Assembly: GCA_013388745.1 (NCBI GenBank)
Contig: JACAER010000034.1
Location: 124,001 to 188,000, forward strand
Direction: 5' to 3'
Length of the DNA: 64,000 nucleotides
Origin: Chloroflexota bacterium
Lineage (GTDB): Bacteria > Chloroflexota > Anaerolineae > Aggregatilineales > Phototrophicaceae
Positions 1-8,343 of the stretch are shown piece by piece (positions within the stretch are counted from its first letter, which is position 1; every line of letters starts with the position of its first letter). The notes beneath the pieces were generated by a model. It was not told the origin of the DNA, did not search any database, and saw only the letters and a list, made by a program, of their open reading frames with translations. Made by a program: the position numbers and the translations under genes.

Positions 1-981
1 ACACAGTTCTGCGTCGATCTGATGGTGCAGGCCGGGATTCCCAAAGAAGTTGTGCAGATGGTGACGGGCGACGGCAGCACAGGCGCGGCAGTCATCGATA
101 ATGTCGATTATGTGTCGTTCACAGGCAGCACGGCCACCGGGCGCAAAGTGGCCGAACGCGCCGCCAAACGTTTAATCCAGTACACGCTGGAATTGGGCGG
201 CAAAGACCCGATGATTGTGCTGGAAGATGCCAACCTGGAACTCGCGGCCAGCGGCACGATTCGCAGCGCGCTGGAAAACTCCGGGCAAGCGTGCGTGAGC
301 ACGGAGCGCGTGTATGTAACGGCGCCGATCTATGACAAATACATCGAACGCCTGATGTTCTACGCCCGCCAGATCAAAATCGGCGCGGGCGATGGCTTCG
401 ATGTGGATATGGGCAGCATGACGCACGAACGCGAAGTCAAGCGTGTCGAAGCGCATATCAAAGACGCGGTGGAAAAAGGCGCAGAACTGGTGTACGGCGG
501 CCAGCGCCGGCCTGATCTGGGGCCGCTGTTTATCGAACCGACAATTTTGACGGGCGTCACCCACGATATGGACGTGATGCGCGAGGAGACGTTCGGGCCG
601 GTGATCGCTATCATGAAAGTGAAAGACGCCGACGAAGCGGTACGCATGGCCAACGACAGCGAATACGGGCTTTCGGGCGCAATCTTCACGCGCAATCTGG
701 CGCGCGGCGAACAGTTGGCGCGTATGCTGCGCAACGGCGACATCGGCATCAACCGCACGTATGCGGTGGCCGGTTCGCATGCGCTGCCCTGGGGCGGGCG
801 CAAAGAAAGCGGTTTGGGGCGGCGCGGCGGCCCAGAGGGTCTGCTGCGTTATGTGCAGCCGCAGTCGATCTTGATCGACACCACCATCGGTGCGATTCCG
901 GGGTTGACGCTGCTGGACACGCTGACGTTTAACACGCTGCTGGTGCTGCGCGTGCTGCGGCGCTATATCCCCTTCCTGTAG
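1..981 (+). CDS. Aldehyde dehydrogenase family protein, 5' end outside window
   Basis: NAD(P)-dependent oxidation of an aldehyde to the acid. The frame is open from base 1, so the N-terminal cofactor-binding part lies upstream of the window. Visible are the ELGGK segment with the general-base Glu, the NSGQACVS segment with the catalytic Cys, and the EETFGPV block of the ALDH fold. The C-terminus carries a hydrophobic tail after the usual QPQSILID end, which could be a membrane-contacting segment. The substrate cannot be inferred. The next gene has its own promoter, so this looks like the end of a transcription unit. Confidence 0.93.
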   Translation, partial: TQFCVDLMVQAGIPKEVVQMVTGDGSTGAAVIDNVDYVSFTGSTATGRKVAERAAKRLIQYTLELGGKDPMIVLEDANLELAASGTIRSALENSGQACVSTERVYVTAPIYDKYIERLMFYARQIKIGAGDGFDVDMGSMTHEREVKRVEAHIKDAVEKGAELVYGGQRRPDLGPLFIEPTILTGVTHDMDVMREETFGPVIAIMKVKDADEAVRMANDSEYGLSGAIFTRNLARGEQLARMLRNGDIGINRTYAVAGSHALPWGGRKESGLGRRGGPEGLLRYVQPQSILIDTTIGAIPGLTLLDTLTFNTLLVLRVLRRYIPFL

Positions 982-1056
982 AAACAAGCATCGGTCTTGC
1001 GGGGCGGTTGATTTGGCCGCCCCACAGTGTCACCTCGCGTTAGTTCTACAGTTCTA

Positions 1057-1085
1057 ATGACACTCCCATCTGGGCGCGCTACAAT
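1057..1085 (+). promoter_or_regulatory. Sigma-70-type promoter for the receiver-like gene
   Basis: ATGACA (1057-1062), 17 bases, then TACAAT (1080-1085), 37 bases before the ATG at 1122. Ten of twelve positions match the -35/-10 consensus. Confidence 0.55.
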
Positions 1086-1121
1086 ACAAGTAAAGTAGGT
1101 TTCATAGGAAGCGCTAACCTC

Positions 1122-1526
1122 ATGACAACCATTCTTCTTGTTGGTGGCGACGATAACCTGAGCGCGGATCTGGCGGAACTGCTGACGGTTGCAGGTTTGC
1201 AGGTCGTGGGCACGCCAGCCAGCGCAGCGGAAAGCCTGGCGCAAGCGCGCACCCTGCAACCGGATGTCATGCTGGCGCTTTCGACAGTGGGGCTGGACAG
1301 CAGCGGTGGGCTGGAAACGATACGCGCGCTCAAACGCGCTGCCCCAGCGGCGCATGTCATCATCTGGTCGGCGCGCGACAATACGTTGTTCATTGAGCGT
1401 ATGTTGAACATTGGCGTCAGCGCTTATGTGTTAAAGAGCGCGCCCTTCGATGATCTGCTGCATATTGTGCGGCGGGTAGCGGCGGGCGAAACGCCGGGCT
1501 TTGTCGCCGCGCGCCAGCATGCCTGA
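1122..1526 (+). CDS. Stand-alone receiver-like domain lacking the phosphoacceptor Asp (pseudo-receiver)
   Basis: 134 residues, the length of one CheY/NarL receiver domain with no output domain. The family pattern is visible (ILLVGGDDN at the start, PDVMLALS at beta-3, WSAR at beta-4, AYVLKSA at beta-5 with conserved Lys105). The Asp that is normally phosphorylated is Leu53, and the acidic pair that binds Mg is shifted or replaced (VGGDD). It should therefore not be phosphorylated in the usual way, and may act by protein contact or bind another signal. It has its own promoter and lies just upstream of mutS2, which also has its own promoter. Fold assignment is confident; role is unknown. Confidence 0.82.
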   Translation: MTTILLVGGDDNLSADLAELLTVAGLQVVGTPASAAESLAQARTLQPDVMLALSTVGLDSSGGLETIRALKRAAPAAHVIIWSARDNTLFIERMLNIGVSAYVLKSAPFDDLLHIVRRVAAGETPGFVAARQHA

Positions 1527-1554
1527 CCATTTTTGACCCCTTATGAACTCCCGA

Positions 1555-1583
1555 TTGACAATTACACATCGACCTTCTATACT
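1555..1583 (+). promoter_or_regulatory. Strong sigma-70-type promoter for mutS2
   Basis: TTGACA (1555-1560), a 17-base spacer and TATACT (1578-1583), 63 bases before the mutS2 ATG. Eleven of twelve positions match consensus. Confidence 0.75.
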
Positions 1584-1646
1584 GCGCGGCTGTTGAGAGA
1601 AGGGCTTGCGCCGGCGTAAAGGCCGCAAGCTGAAAGCATTGAAGCA

Positions 1647-4061
1647 ATGATTAGCGAAAAATCCATTCACGTTTTAGAACTGGCGAAAATTCTGGAACGG
1701 GTTGCGCAGCATACGTCGTTTTCCGCCGGGAAAGAGATGGCGCTGGAAATCCGCCCGACAATTGATCTGGATGAGGCGCGGCGCTGGCAGGAAGAAACCA
1801 GCGAGGCGCGCAAATTGTTCGCGGAGCGCGCCAGCGTAACGCTGGGGGGCGCGCGCGATGTGCGCGAGGCGGCGCTTTCGGCCACGCGCGGCATCATGAT
1901 CGAAGCCAGTGTGCTGCTGGATATTCGCTATACCATGCGGCGGGCGACAACGCTGCGCCGCACCATTGGCCGGCTGAAAGCGCAGTATCCGCTGCTCTCC
2001 GATCTCATCAACGAGATGGAAGAATGCAGCGAACTCCAGCAGGAAATTGAGCGCGTGCTGGACGATAACGGCGAAATCAAGGACAGCGCTAGCCCACAGT
2101 TGGCGATTATCCGCCGCGAACTGAAGATCGCCTTTGACCGCCTGCAAACCCGTTTGCAGCGCATGGTGAATTCGTCTGCCAATGCGCCGTATTTGCAGGA
2201 ACAACTGGTCATGATGCGCAACGGGCGCTATGTCATTCCCATCAAAGCCGATTACAAAGGGCGCATCCCTGGCATTGTCCACGACTCGTCTGCATCGGGC
2301 GCGACGTTGTTTATCGAGCCGCTGGAAACGGTGGAACTCAACAACAAATGGCGCGAACTGCAATTAGACGAGGAAAAAGAAATCCGCCGTATCCTACTGG
2401 CGCTGACCGATATGGTGGGCGCGGAATCGGAAAAAATTGTGCGCACGGTGGAAGTGCTGGCGTATCTGGATATGGTGTTCGCGCGCGCGCGCTATGCCGA
2501 CGAAATCAACGCTGTAGAGCCGACGCTGGTCGCTCTCAAGCCGCACACGCTCGCCAGCCGCGCGGGCACGCCGCAGCACCCCGGCAGCACGATTGATCTG
2601 CGTGCGGCGCGGCATCCGCTGCTCAAAGGCAATGTCGTGCCGATCGATGTCGAACTCGACGACGACACCTGGGTGCTGGTGGTGACCGGGCCGAACACCG
2701 GCGGCAAGACGGTTTCGCTCAAGACCGTCGGGCTGCTGACGCTGATGGCGCAAAGCGGGCTGCACCTGCCCTGCGAAGAAGCGCGCCTTTCGGTCTTCGA
2801 AGGCATTTACGCCGACATCGGCGACGAACAGAGCATCGAACAATCCCTTAGCACTTTTTCCTCCCACACCAAAAACATCATCACCATCCTGCGCGAATGC
2901 GACGCGCGCTCCTTAGTCCTGCTCGACGAACTGGGCGCGGGCACCGATCCGGCGGAAGGCTCGGCACTGGCGCGGGCGATTCTCACGCACCTGATCAACC
3001 GCCGCGTGACGACCTTTGTCACCACGCATCACCCGGAACTCAAGGTGTACAGCGTGGAAACGGCGGGCGCGCGCAACGCCAGCGTGGAATTTGACCTGGA
3101 AACACTTGCGCCGACCTATCGCCTGATTCTCGGCCTGCCGGGACGCTCCAACGCGCTGGCGATCGCCACACGGCTGGGGCTGGACGAGGCGATCATCGCC
3201 GATGCGCGCAGCATGGTAGCGACAGAAGAACTGGTGGCCGACGATCTGCTGGACGAAATCCACCGCACGCGCGAAGAAATCCGCCGCCAGCACGAAACCA
3301 TCAGCGCGCTGAAAAACGAATTGCAGAGCAAAAGCGACGAGCTGCAAGCGCGGCTGGACAAAATCGAAGACGAACGCCGCAACATTATCGCCGCGGCCCG
3401 CCGCAGCGCCGAAGCCGAACTGGAAAATTTCCGCAAGGAACTCAAAAAAATGCGCGCCGATATGCGCGACGCCGGGATGGCGCTGGAAAAAATGCAGACG
3501 CTGCACAAGGCCAGCACGGCGCTGGGCGACAGCCTGAAAACGCCGCTGCAAAATGCTGTCGAAATGCCAGAAAGCGCCGCGTGGACGCCGCGCCTGGGCG
3601 ATACGGTGTGGCTGGCGACGCTGAACGCTGAAGGCGTGGTCAACGAGCTGGCGACGGGCGAAGCGCTGGTGCAGGTGGGGACGCTGCGTGTGCGGGCGTC
3701 GCTCAACGAGCTGCAACCGCGCCAGGAAAGCAAAAAGCGCCAGATCAAACGCGGGCAGGCGCGCCAGTATGAGCCACGCGCGGATCCGCTGCCGCCGCGC
3801 GGCAAATCGCCCGGCATGGAATTGGATTTGCGCGGCCAGCGTGTCGAAGAAGCGCTATCGCAGTTGGACAGTTATATCGACGCGGCTTACAGCGCCGGGC
3901 TGCCCTTCGCCCGCGTGATTCACGGCAAGGGCACGGGGGCGCTGCGCAAGGCCGTGCGCGAAGTGGTCGATCATCACCCGCTGATCGCGCGCGCGGTTTC
4001 TGGCGAACTGAAAGAGGGCGGCGACGGGGTAACGGTGATTCATCTCGTGCCACAGGTGTAG
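1647..4061 (+). CDS. mutS2: MutS2 family ATPase/endonuclease
   Basis: 804 residues, usual MutS2 length. Order: N-terminal MutS-core helices without the mismatch-recognition domain of MutS, an ABC-type ATPase with Walker A GPNTGGKT near residue 348 and the LLDELGAGTDP Walker B near 425, a long charged coiled coil (about 520-630), a KOW-like segment (GDTVWLATLNAEGVV), and a C-terminal Smr nuclease domain with LDLRG and HGKGTGAL. The family acts on branched DNA and suppresses recombination; bacterial MutS2 has also been linked to collided ribosomes. Which role applies here cannot be read from sequence. It is preceded by a consensus promoter and followed after 36 bases by a methyltransferase. Confidence 0.97.
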   Translation: MISEKSIHVLELAKILERVAQHTSFSAGKEMALEIRPTIDLDEARRWQEETSEARKLFAERASVTLGGARDVREAALSATRGIMIEASVLLDIRYTMRRATTLRRTIGRLKAQYPLLSDLINEMEECSELQQEIERVLDDNGEIKDSASPQLAIIRRELKIAFDRLQTRLQRMVNSSANAPYLQEQLVMMRNGRYVIPIKADYKGRIPGIVHDSSASGATLFIEPLETVELNNKWRELQLDEEKEIRRILLALTDMVGAESEKIVRTVEVLAYLDMVFARARYADEINAVEPTLVALKPHTLASRAGTPQHPGSTIDLRAARHPLLKGNVVPIDVELDDDTWVLVVTGPNTGGKTVSLKTVGLLTLMAQSGLHLPCEEARLSVFEGIYADIGDEQSIEQSLSTFSSHTKNIITILRECDARSLVLLDELGAGTDPAEGSALARAILTHLINRRVTTFVTTHHPELKVYSVETAGARNASVEFDLETLAPTYRLILGLPGRSNALAIATRLGLDEAIIADARSMVATEELVADDLLDEIHRTREEIRRQHETISALKNELQSKSDELQARLDKIEDERRNIIAAARRSAEAELENFRKELKKMRADMRDAGMALEKMQTLHKASTALGDSLKTPLQNAVEMPESAAWTPRLGDTVWLATLNAEGVVNELATGEALVQVGTLRVRASLNELQPRQESKKRQIKRGQARQYEPRADPLPPRGKSPGMELDLRGQRVEEALSQLDSYIDAAYSAGLPFARVIHGKGTGALRKAVREVVDHHPLIARAVSGELKEGGDGVTVIHLVPQV

Positions 4062-4097
4062 CACTGCGCTGGCAAGATAAGAAAAGGATATGCTGCT

Positions 4098-4844
4098 GTG
4101 ACCAACTTCCCCAATCCTGACGAGAATCACGCCAGCGCGCGCGCTGGCTGGGAACACATTTTCCGCGGCGGAGATATTCCCCCTCGCTATCGCAGTCTTG
4201 CTGAACCGAATCCTCAAGTCGTCGAATGGGCCGACACGCTGCCAGCGGGCGGACTGCTGCTGGATGTAGGCTGTGGCGTCGGGCGCCATGTGGTGTATCT
4301 GGGCGGGCGCGGCTTCCGCATAGCGGGAATCGACATTTCTCCGACAGGTATTCGCATGTCACAGGAAATCAGCGCGCAGCGACAGATTCCCTTCGAAGGG
4401 CATGTCTCCCCCATGACAGCACTTCCCTGGCCGGCGATAACCTTCGACGGCGCACTTTCGACTTCTGCTATTCACCACCAGCGCCGGGCGGATCTTGTAC
4501 AAGCGCTGGCTGAAGTCTGGCGCGTACTCAAACCCGGCGCGGTGTTCATAGCCGATTTTCCCTCTACCGATACGTTAGATTATCAAGACATGCGAACGCG
4601 GGTTGCCGCTGGACAACTGACCGAAGTCGAGCCAAATACGTTTGTCGATGAGAGCACATCGCCTGACCCGATGGAGGATTTATTCCTGCCCCATCACTAC
4701 TGTGATGCGGCAGACCTGCGTGATTTGCTGCGGCACTTTGAGATCGTTCGCTTGCAGGCAGATTTGCGCCCAGTCACTACGGCGCAAGGCAGCGGCAAAG
4801 TCGGCAAATGGGTTGTCTGGGCGCGCCGTCCTATGACGACCTGA
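4098..4844 (+). CDS. Class I SAM-dependent methyltransferase
   Basis: 248 residues with the Rossmann SAM motif LLDVGCGVGRHV near 55 and the acidic loop GIDIS at the end of beta-2. Post-motif I and the HHQRRADLVQALAEVWRVLKPGA region match the Methyltransf_11/25 group. The start is GTG at 4098: the nearer ATG at 4090 runs straight into a stop, and AAGGA lies at a suitable distance upstream. Likely co-transcribed with mutS2. The methyl acceptor (small molecule or protein) is not predictable. Confidence 0.88.
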   Translation: MTNFPNPDENHASARAGWEHIFRGGDIPPRYRSLAEPNPQVVEWADTLPAGGLLLDVGCGVGRHVVYLGGRGFRIAGIDISPTGIRMSQEISAQRQIPFEGHVSPMTALPWPAITFDGALSTSAIHHQRRADLVQALAEVWRVLKPGAVFIADFPSTDTLDYQDMRTRVAAGQLTEVEPNTFVDESTSPDPMEDLFLPHHYCDAADLRDLLRHFEIVRLQADLRPVTTAQGSGKVGKWVVWARRPMTT

Positions 4845-4980
4845 CCCGTCCCAGGCAGTTGCAGCGCGGTCGGCAGAATTTCGCGAAACAGGGCATAATG
4901 GAAAGCATGATGTCCTGTTTTTGTTTGGGGGTGTGGCTCAACCCTATCCCTCGACTCCCGCAAAGACTGTGAGGCGCACG

Positions 4981-5505
4981 ATGGCTAACCTGATGATTGA
5001 ATCCTGCACTGCCGACGATATTCAAGAACAGCACGCGGCGCTGATCGCGCTGCTGCAAGATGCCGTTAACGGCGGCGCTTCGGTGAGCTTTATCGCGCCG
5101 CTGGATTATGACACGGCTGCCGATTATTGGGCGAAAGTCGCGGCAGAGATCGCGCTGGGGCAGCGCGTGCTGCTGCTGGCTTTCGACGGCGAACAGTTAG
5201 TCGGCAGTGTGCAGTTGGCGCTGGCCGGGCAGCCCAACGCGCGCCACCGCGCCGAAGTGCAAAAACTGCTGGTGTACAGCGCGTCACGGCGGCAGGGCAT
5301 CGGCAAAGCGCTGATGGAAGCGCTGGAACAGGCTGCCCAGAGCCTTGGACGCACCCTGCTGGTGCTGGATACGCAGCGCAGCAGCCCTGCCGAAAAACTG
5401 TACACCGCACTCAATTACACGCGCGTCGGTGTGATCCCCGAATTTGCGCTGAGCAGCACCGGCACGCTGGAAGATACGGTGATCTTCTATAAAATGCTCG
5501 ATTAG
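4981..5505 (+). CDS. GNAT family N-acetyltransferase
   Basis: 174 residues from the ATG at 4981, which follows GAGG. A frame opening at 4921 would add 20 residues with no family match. The acetyl-CoA-binding motif A is clear as RRQGIGKALM, followed by the beta-5 segment LLVLDT and an NYTRVGV motif B. The family transfers acetyl from acetyl-CoA to an amine. The substrate is unknown. The 3' end overlaps the convergent hydrolase gene by 4 bases. Confidence 0.9.
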   Translation: MANLMIESCTADDIQEQHAALIALLQDAVNGGASVSFIAPLDYDTAADYWAKVAAEIALGQRVLLLAFDGEQLVGSVQLALAGQPNARHRAEVQKLLVYSASRRQGIGKALMEALEQAAQSLGRTLLVLDTQRSSPAEKLYTALNYTRVGVIPEFALSSTGTLEDTVIFYKMLD

Positions 5506-6440
5506 CGCTGCAAGCTTTGCACGGCTTCGACAATCGCCTGTGGCGCTTCCCAGTGGATGATGTGGCCTTTGCCTTCCAGCCACATATTGCGCGCGCCAGC
5601 AATTGCTTTGCCCAGGCGCTCAGAATGCCAGCGCGGCGTGGTTTGATCCAACGTGCCGCAGACTACGACACACGGAATTTTGATCTCCCCCAGACGCGGA
5701 TAGTAGTCTTCATCTCCCAAGGCCTGCAACATCGGCAGCAGCGCCTTATGATTGGTCGTCACGAACATATCCAGCAGCGCGCGAATCATGGACGGCGCGG
5801 GCGTTTGACCTGCCAGGGACGCGCCGAACAGCCAACCATAGGGATCGGAACGCGCGATCGACAGCAGCAGCCCCGATTTAAGGAGCGGAATCTGCAGGCG
5901 ATTTTGCGGCGCGCCTTCCAACACATTCCCGGCCAGCGCCGCCATTAACACGACGCCTTTGAGCCGCGCCTGGGCGTTTTGAGGTTGGTCGAGCATAAAG
6001 CGGATGGACAAAAAACCGCCTGCCGAATGACCGACCAGCACGGCATCACGTACATCGAAATGTTCCAGCACAACTTGAATATCTCCGGCCATAGCAGCCG
6101 ATGTGATACCGTCGCTGCCAATGGTGGATTGGCCGTGCCCGCGCAGGTCAAAGGCGATAACACGACAGCCCAACGCCAGAAACTGCTCGAAGAGGATGTT
6201 CCACTCGCGCACAGTGACGGCATAGCCATGCACCAGCACCACTGTAGGGCCGCTGCCGGCTGTTATGGCGCGCAGACGTGTGCTGTCAGGGGTTGTGATG
6301 AAGACGGTTTCGCCCGCTGGCTCTTTGCTCAGCATGTGCAGCGGATACGGGTCGAGGTTGGCTTTGATCTTGTTGGCCTGCGCCCGCGCGTAGAAGTGCA
6401 TCAGGACGACCAACAGCAGCAGCAGAACAAGAAACGGCAT
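5502..6440 (-). CDS. Membrane-anchored alpha/beta hydrolase
   Basis: 312 residues. A strongly hydrophobic N-terminal segment (residues 2-17) followed by positively charged residues looks like a signal anchor. Then comes a classic alpha/beta-hydrolase core: LVHGYA oxyanion region, nucleophile elbow GHSAGG, a late Asp in CGTLDQTTP and the final His in GKGHIIHWE. AAGGAG precedes the ATG. It should face the outside of the cytoplasmic membrane and cleave an ester or amide. The substrate is unknown. It is divergent from the secreted protein at 6571. Confidence 0.9.
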   Translation of the reverse strand: MPFLVLLLLLVVLMHFYARAQANKIKANLDPYPLHMLSKEPAGETVFITTPDSTRLRAITAGSGPTVVLVHGYAVTVREWNILFEQFLALGCRVIAFDLRGHGQSTIGSDGITSAAMAGDIQVVLEHFDVRDAVLVGHSAGGFLSIRFMLDQPQNAQARLKGVVLMAALAGNVLEGAPQNRLQIPLLKSGLLLSIARSDPYGWLFGASLAGQTPAPSMIRALLDMFVTTNHKALLPMLQALGDEDYYPRLGEIKIPCVVVCGTLDQTTPRWHSERLGKAIAGARNMWLEGKGHIIHWEAPQAIVEAVQSLQR

Positions 6441-6527
6441 AGCAGCTCCTTAAGGTACTGGCGGCGCGGTGACAGGGTGATTTTAACAGGAGCAGCGGGT
6501 CGGCACCAAAAACAGGCAGGGGCGCGC

Positions 6528-6533
6528 TATAAT
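6528..6533 (+). promoter_or_regulatory. Possible -10 element of the secreted-protein gene
   Basis: A perfect TATAAT sits 38 bases before the ATG at 6571 in the 130-base divergent interval. I see no good -35 at 16-18 bases upstream, so this may be an activated promoter. Confidence 0.35.
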
Positions 6534-6570
6534 GAAATGGTGTGGTCGGTAGATTTTTGAGGACAACACC

Positions 6571-8283
6571 ATGCCAAAAAACCCTGTGCGCCTGTGTTTT
6601 TTGTTTTGTCTGCTGCTGGCCGTGTCGGCTGCCGCCGCCCAGGAGTCCACGCCTGAACCCGAATACGTGATCGCCACCCATTATCCTGATTTCGGCGGCA
6701 CGCAGCCGGCGCCGCGCGACGAGATTCGCGCGTCCTATGGAGTGTATAACAACCGCCTCAACGATTACGAAGCGGTGGACGCGGCTGCCGCCGCAGCCAT
6801 CCGCCAGGAGATCAGCGCGGGCATTTTAGGACGCGAGGTGCTGCTGCTGAATTCGTGGAATGAAGTGCAGCAGGACATCGAAGCGCTGCAAATCGTCAAC
6901 AACGTGCCGCTGGAAGGCGCGCTGTATACGATCTTTTTGCCGCCAGGGTGGAACAACGGCAAAGACCTGCCGATCGTGCTGAGCGGCAACGGCGCGGGCA
7001 CGAGCAACAACCGCCGCCTGTACACAGGTGGCGAGACCGACATGGGATTGATTATCGGCTTGAGCACGGCCTTCGGCGGGGAGGGCATCATCGGCGCGAT
7101 GAGCAACTGCGGCGGCACGGAAAGCCAGGGGGTGGACGAGCCGACCTACCGTTCAGTCGGCGCGTTTTTGGATTTTCTCGATGAGCACGGCGGCAACAAA
7201 TACAATGTGATGACGGCGGGCTGGTCGCGCGGCGGCGGCTCGGCCTTGATGTGGGCGATTAACCCGCTGCAACTGGATTACGAAGTACACACGGTTTTCG
7301 CGGGGGTGCCGCCGGTGCGTTATGGCGCGCTGGCGCTGGTCACCCCGCTCACCTATCCCTCGATGGGCAGTATCGGCGTGTTGATCGGGCAGGACGAAAA
7401 CGCTTATCGTTACGACAACGATGGCTGGCGTCCGGGCGCAAATCCTTCGCCATTTCTGGAAGTGATTCTGGGCACAAACGACCCCGCCGAAGCCGATCGG
7501 CTGGGGCCGTGGGGTATGGCCGAAGGGCTGCGCGGCAAAAATATCATGCTGGAAGCTGGTTCGCACGACGCTTTTTTCTCGCTGCGTTTTGTGCTGGAAT
7601 ACGATCGCCTGCTGACAGAAATGGGCATCGCGCACGGGACGGTGATTACACTCAATTCCGGCCACGAGGACACCGATTTGATGCGCGACATGCTGACCGA
7701 TGCGCTGCTGGCGATGTCGCGCGGGCAGGAATTCACCACGCCTACAGGGCGCTTCTATGCGATTGACATCAATCCGCTGGAAGACGAAGAAATGCCGCTG
7801 GACGACTATTATACGCAGCAGGGCATCCAGGATGACCCGACGCAGCTTCCGGTGACGGCAGAATTTCCATTCCGCATCGGCGCGGGCAACCCGGCAGATA
7901 TCACGGTCTGCGGCACACCGGGCGATGTGGTGGCACTGCGGCTGGGGGATGTGTACGCGCTGGAAGTAACGATCGACGCCAACGAATGTTACAGCGAACA
8001 GGTGAATTTCGATTTCCCGGTGGGCATGTACTTCTGGCAGCTCACGGTCAACGGCGAAACGATCGAGGCCGACAATACGCCGGGCTTCAGCAGCGACAAT
8101 TTCCCGCTGGACGCGCTGTACGGCGGTTATGCGCTGCTGCAGGGTTGTTCGCTGGTAGCGGTGACTTTCGTCGAAGCCGATCAACCGCTGTGGAGCGAAA
8201 GCTATGCCACGCGGCGAACAATGAGCTATGGGATGCTGCAATATGCGCCGGCAGTGCGTCCCGGCAACTGCACTATCGGTTGA
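6571..8283 (+). CDS. Secreted putative serine hydrolase with C-terminal beta-rich domain
   Basis: 570 residues with a clean signal peptide (hydrophobic residues 8-22, AAAAQ cleavage region). Residues 80-380 resemble an alpha/beta hydrolase: LPPGW strand, LSGNGAG oxyanion-like loop, nucleophile elbow GWSRGGG and a late GHED that could supply the His. Residues about 420-570 look like a beta-sandwich: DITVCGTPGDVVALRLGD, then FPVGMYFWQLTVNG, resembling extracellular domains of other Chloroflexota proteins. A Cys pair (CYSEQ, GCSLV) may form a disulfide. I do not recognise a named family; esterase or peptidase-like action on an extracellular substrate is an inference. Confidence 0.72.
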   Translation: MPKNPVRLCFLFCLLLAVSAAAAQESTPEPEYVIATHYPDFGGTQPAPRDEIRASYGVYNNRLNDYEAVDAAAAAAIRQEISAGILGREVLLLNSWNEVQQDIEALQIVNNVPLEGALYTIFLPPGWNNGKDLPIVLSGNGAGTSNNRRLYTGGETDMGLIIGLSTAFGGEGIIGAMSNCGGTESQGVDEPTYRSVGAFLDFLDEHGGNKYNVMTAGWSRGGGSALMWAINPLQLDYEVHTVFAGVPPVRYGALALVTPLTYPSMGSIGVLIGQDENAYRYDNDGWRPGANPSPFLEVILGTNDPAEADRLGPWGMAEGLRGKNIMLEAGSHDAFFSLRFVLEYDRLLTEMGIAHGTVITLNSGHEDTDLMRDMLTDALLAMSRGQEFTTPTGRFYAIDINPLEDEEMPLDDYYTQQGIQDDPTQLPVTAEFPFRIGAGNPADITVCGTPGDVVALRLGDVYALEVTIDANECYSEQVNFDFPVGMYFWQLTVNGETIEADNTPGFSSDNFPLDALYGGYALLQGCSLVAVTFVEADQPLWSESYATRRTMSYGMLQYAPAVRPGNCTIG

Positions 8284-8302
8284 AACAGGTGGATTTTAGG
8301 CG

Positions 8303-8324
8303 GGGGCGGGTGATGACTCGCCCC
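8303..8324. terminator. Hairpin between convergent genes, possible bidirectional terminator
   Basis: GGGGCGGG (8303-8310) pairs with CTCGCCCC (8317-8324) with one G-U pair and a 6-base loop. It lies between convergent genes ending at 8283 and 8344. There is no strong T-run. It ends in CGCCCCTGCA, similar to the hairpin at 26336. Confidence 0.5.
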
Positions 8325-8343
8325 TGCATTCTCGCGCGGCTTC

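Noticed and set aside
4845..4980. Possible tRNA-like 3' segment around GGCTCAACCC
   Set aside because: No cloverleaf can be folded; there is no acceptor stem or anticodon arm.
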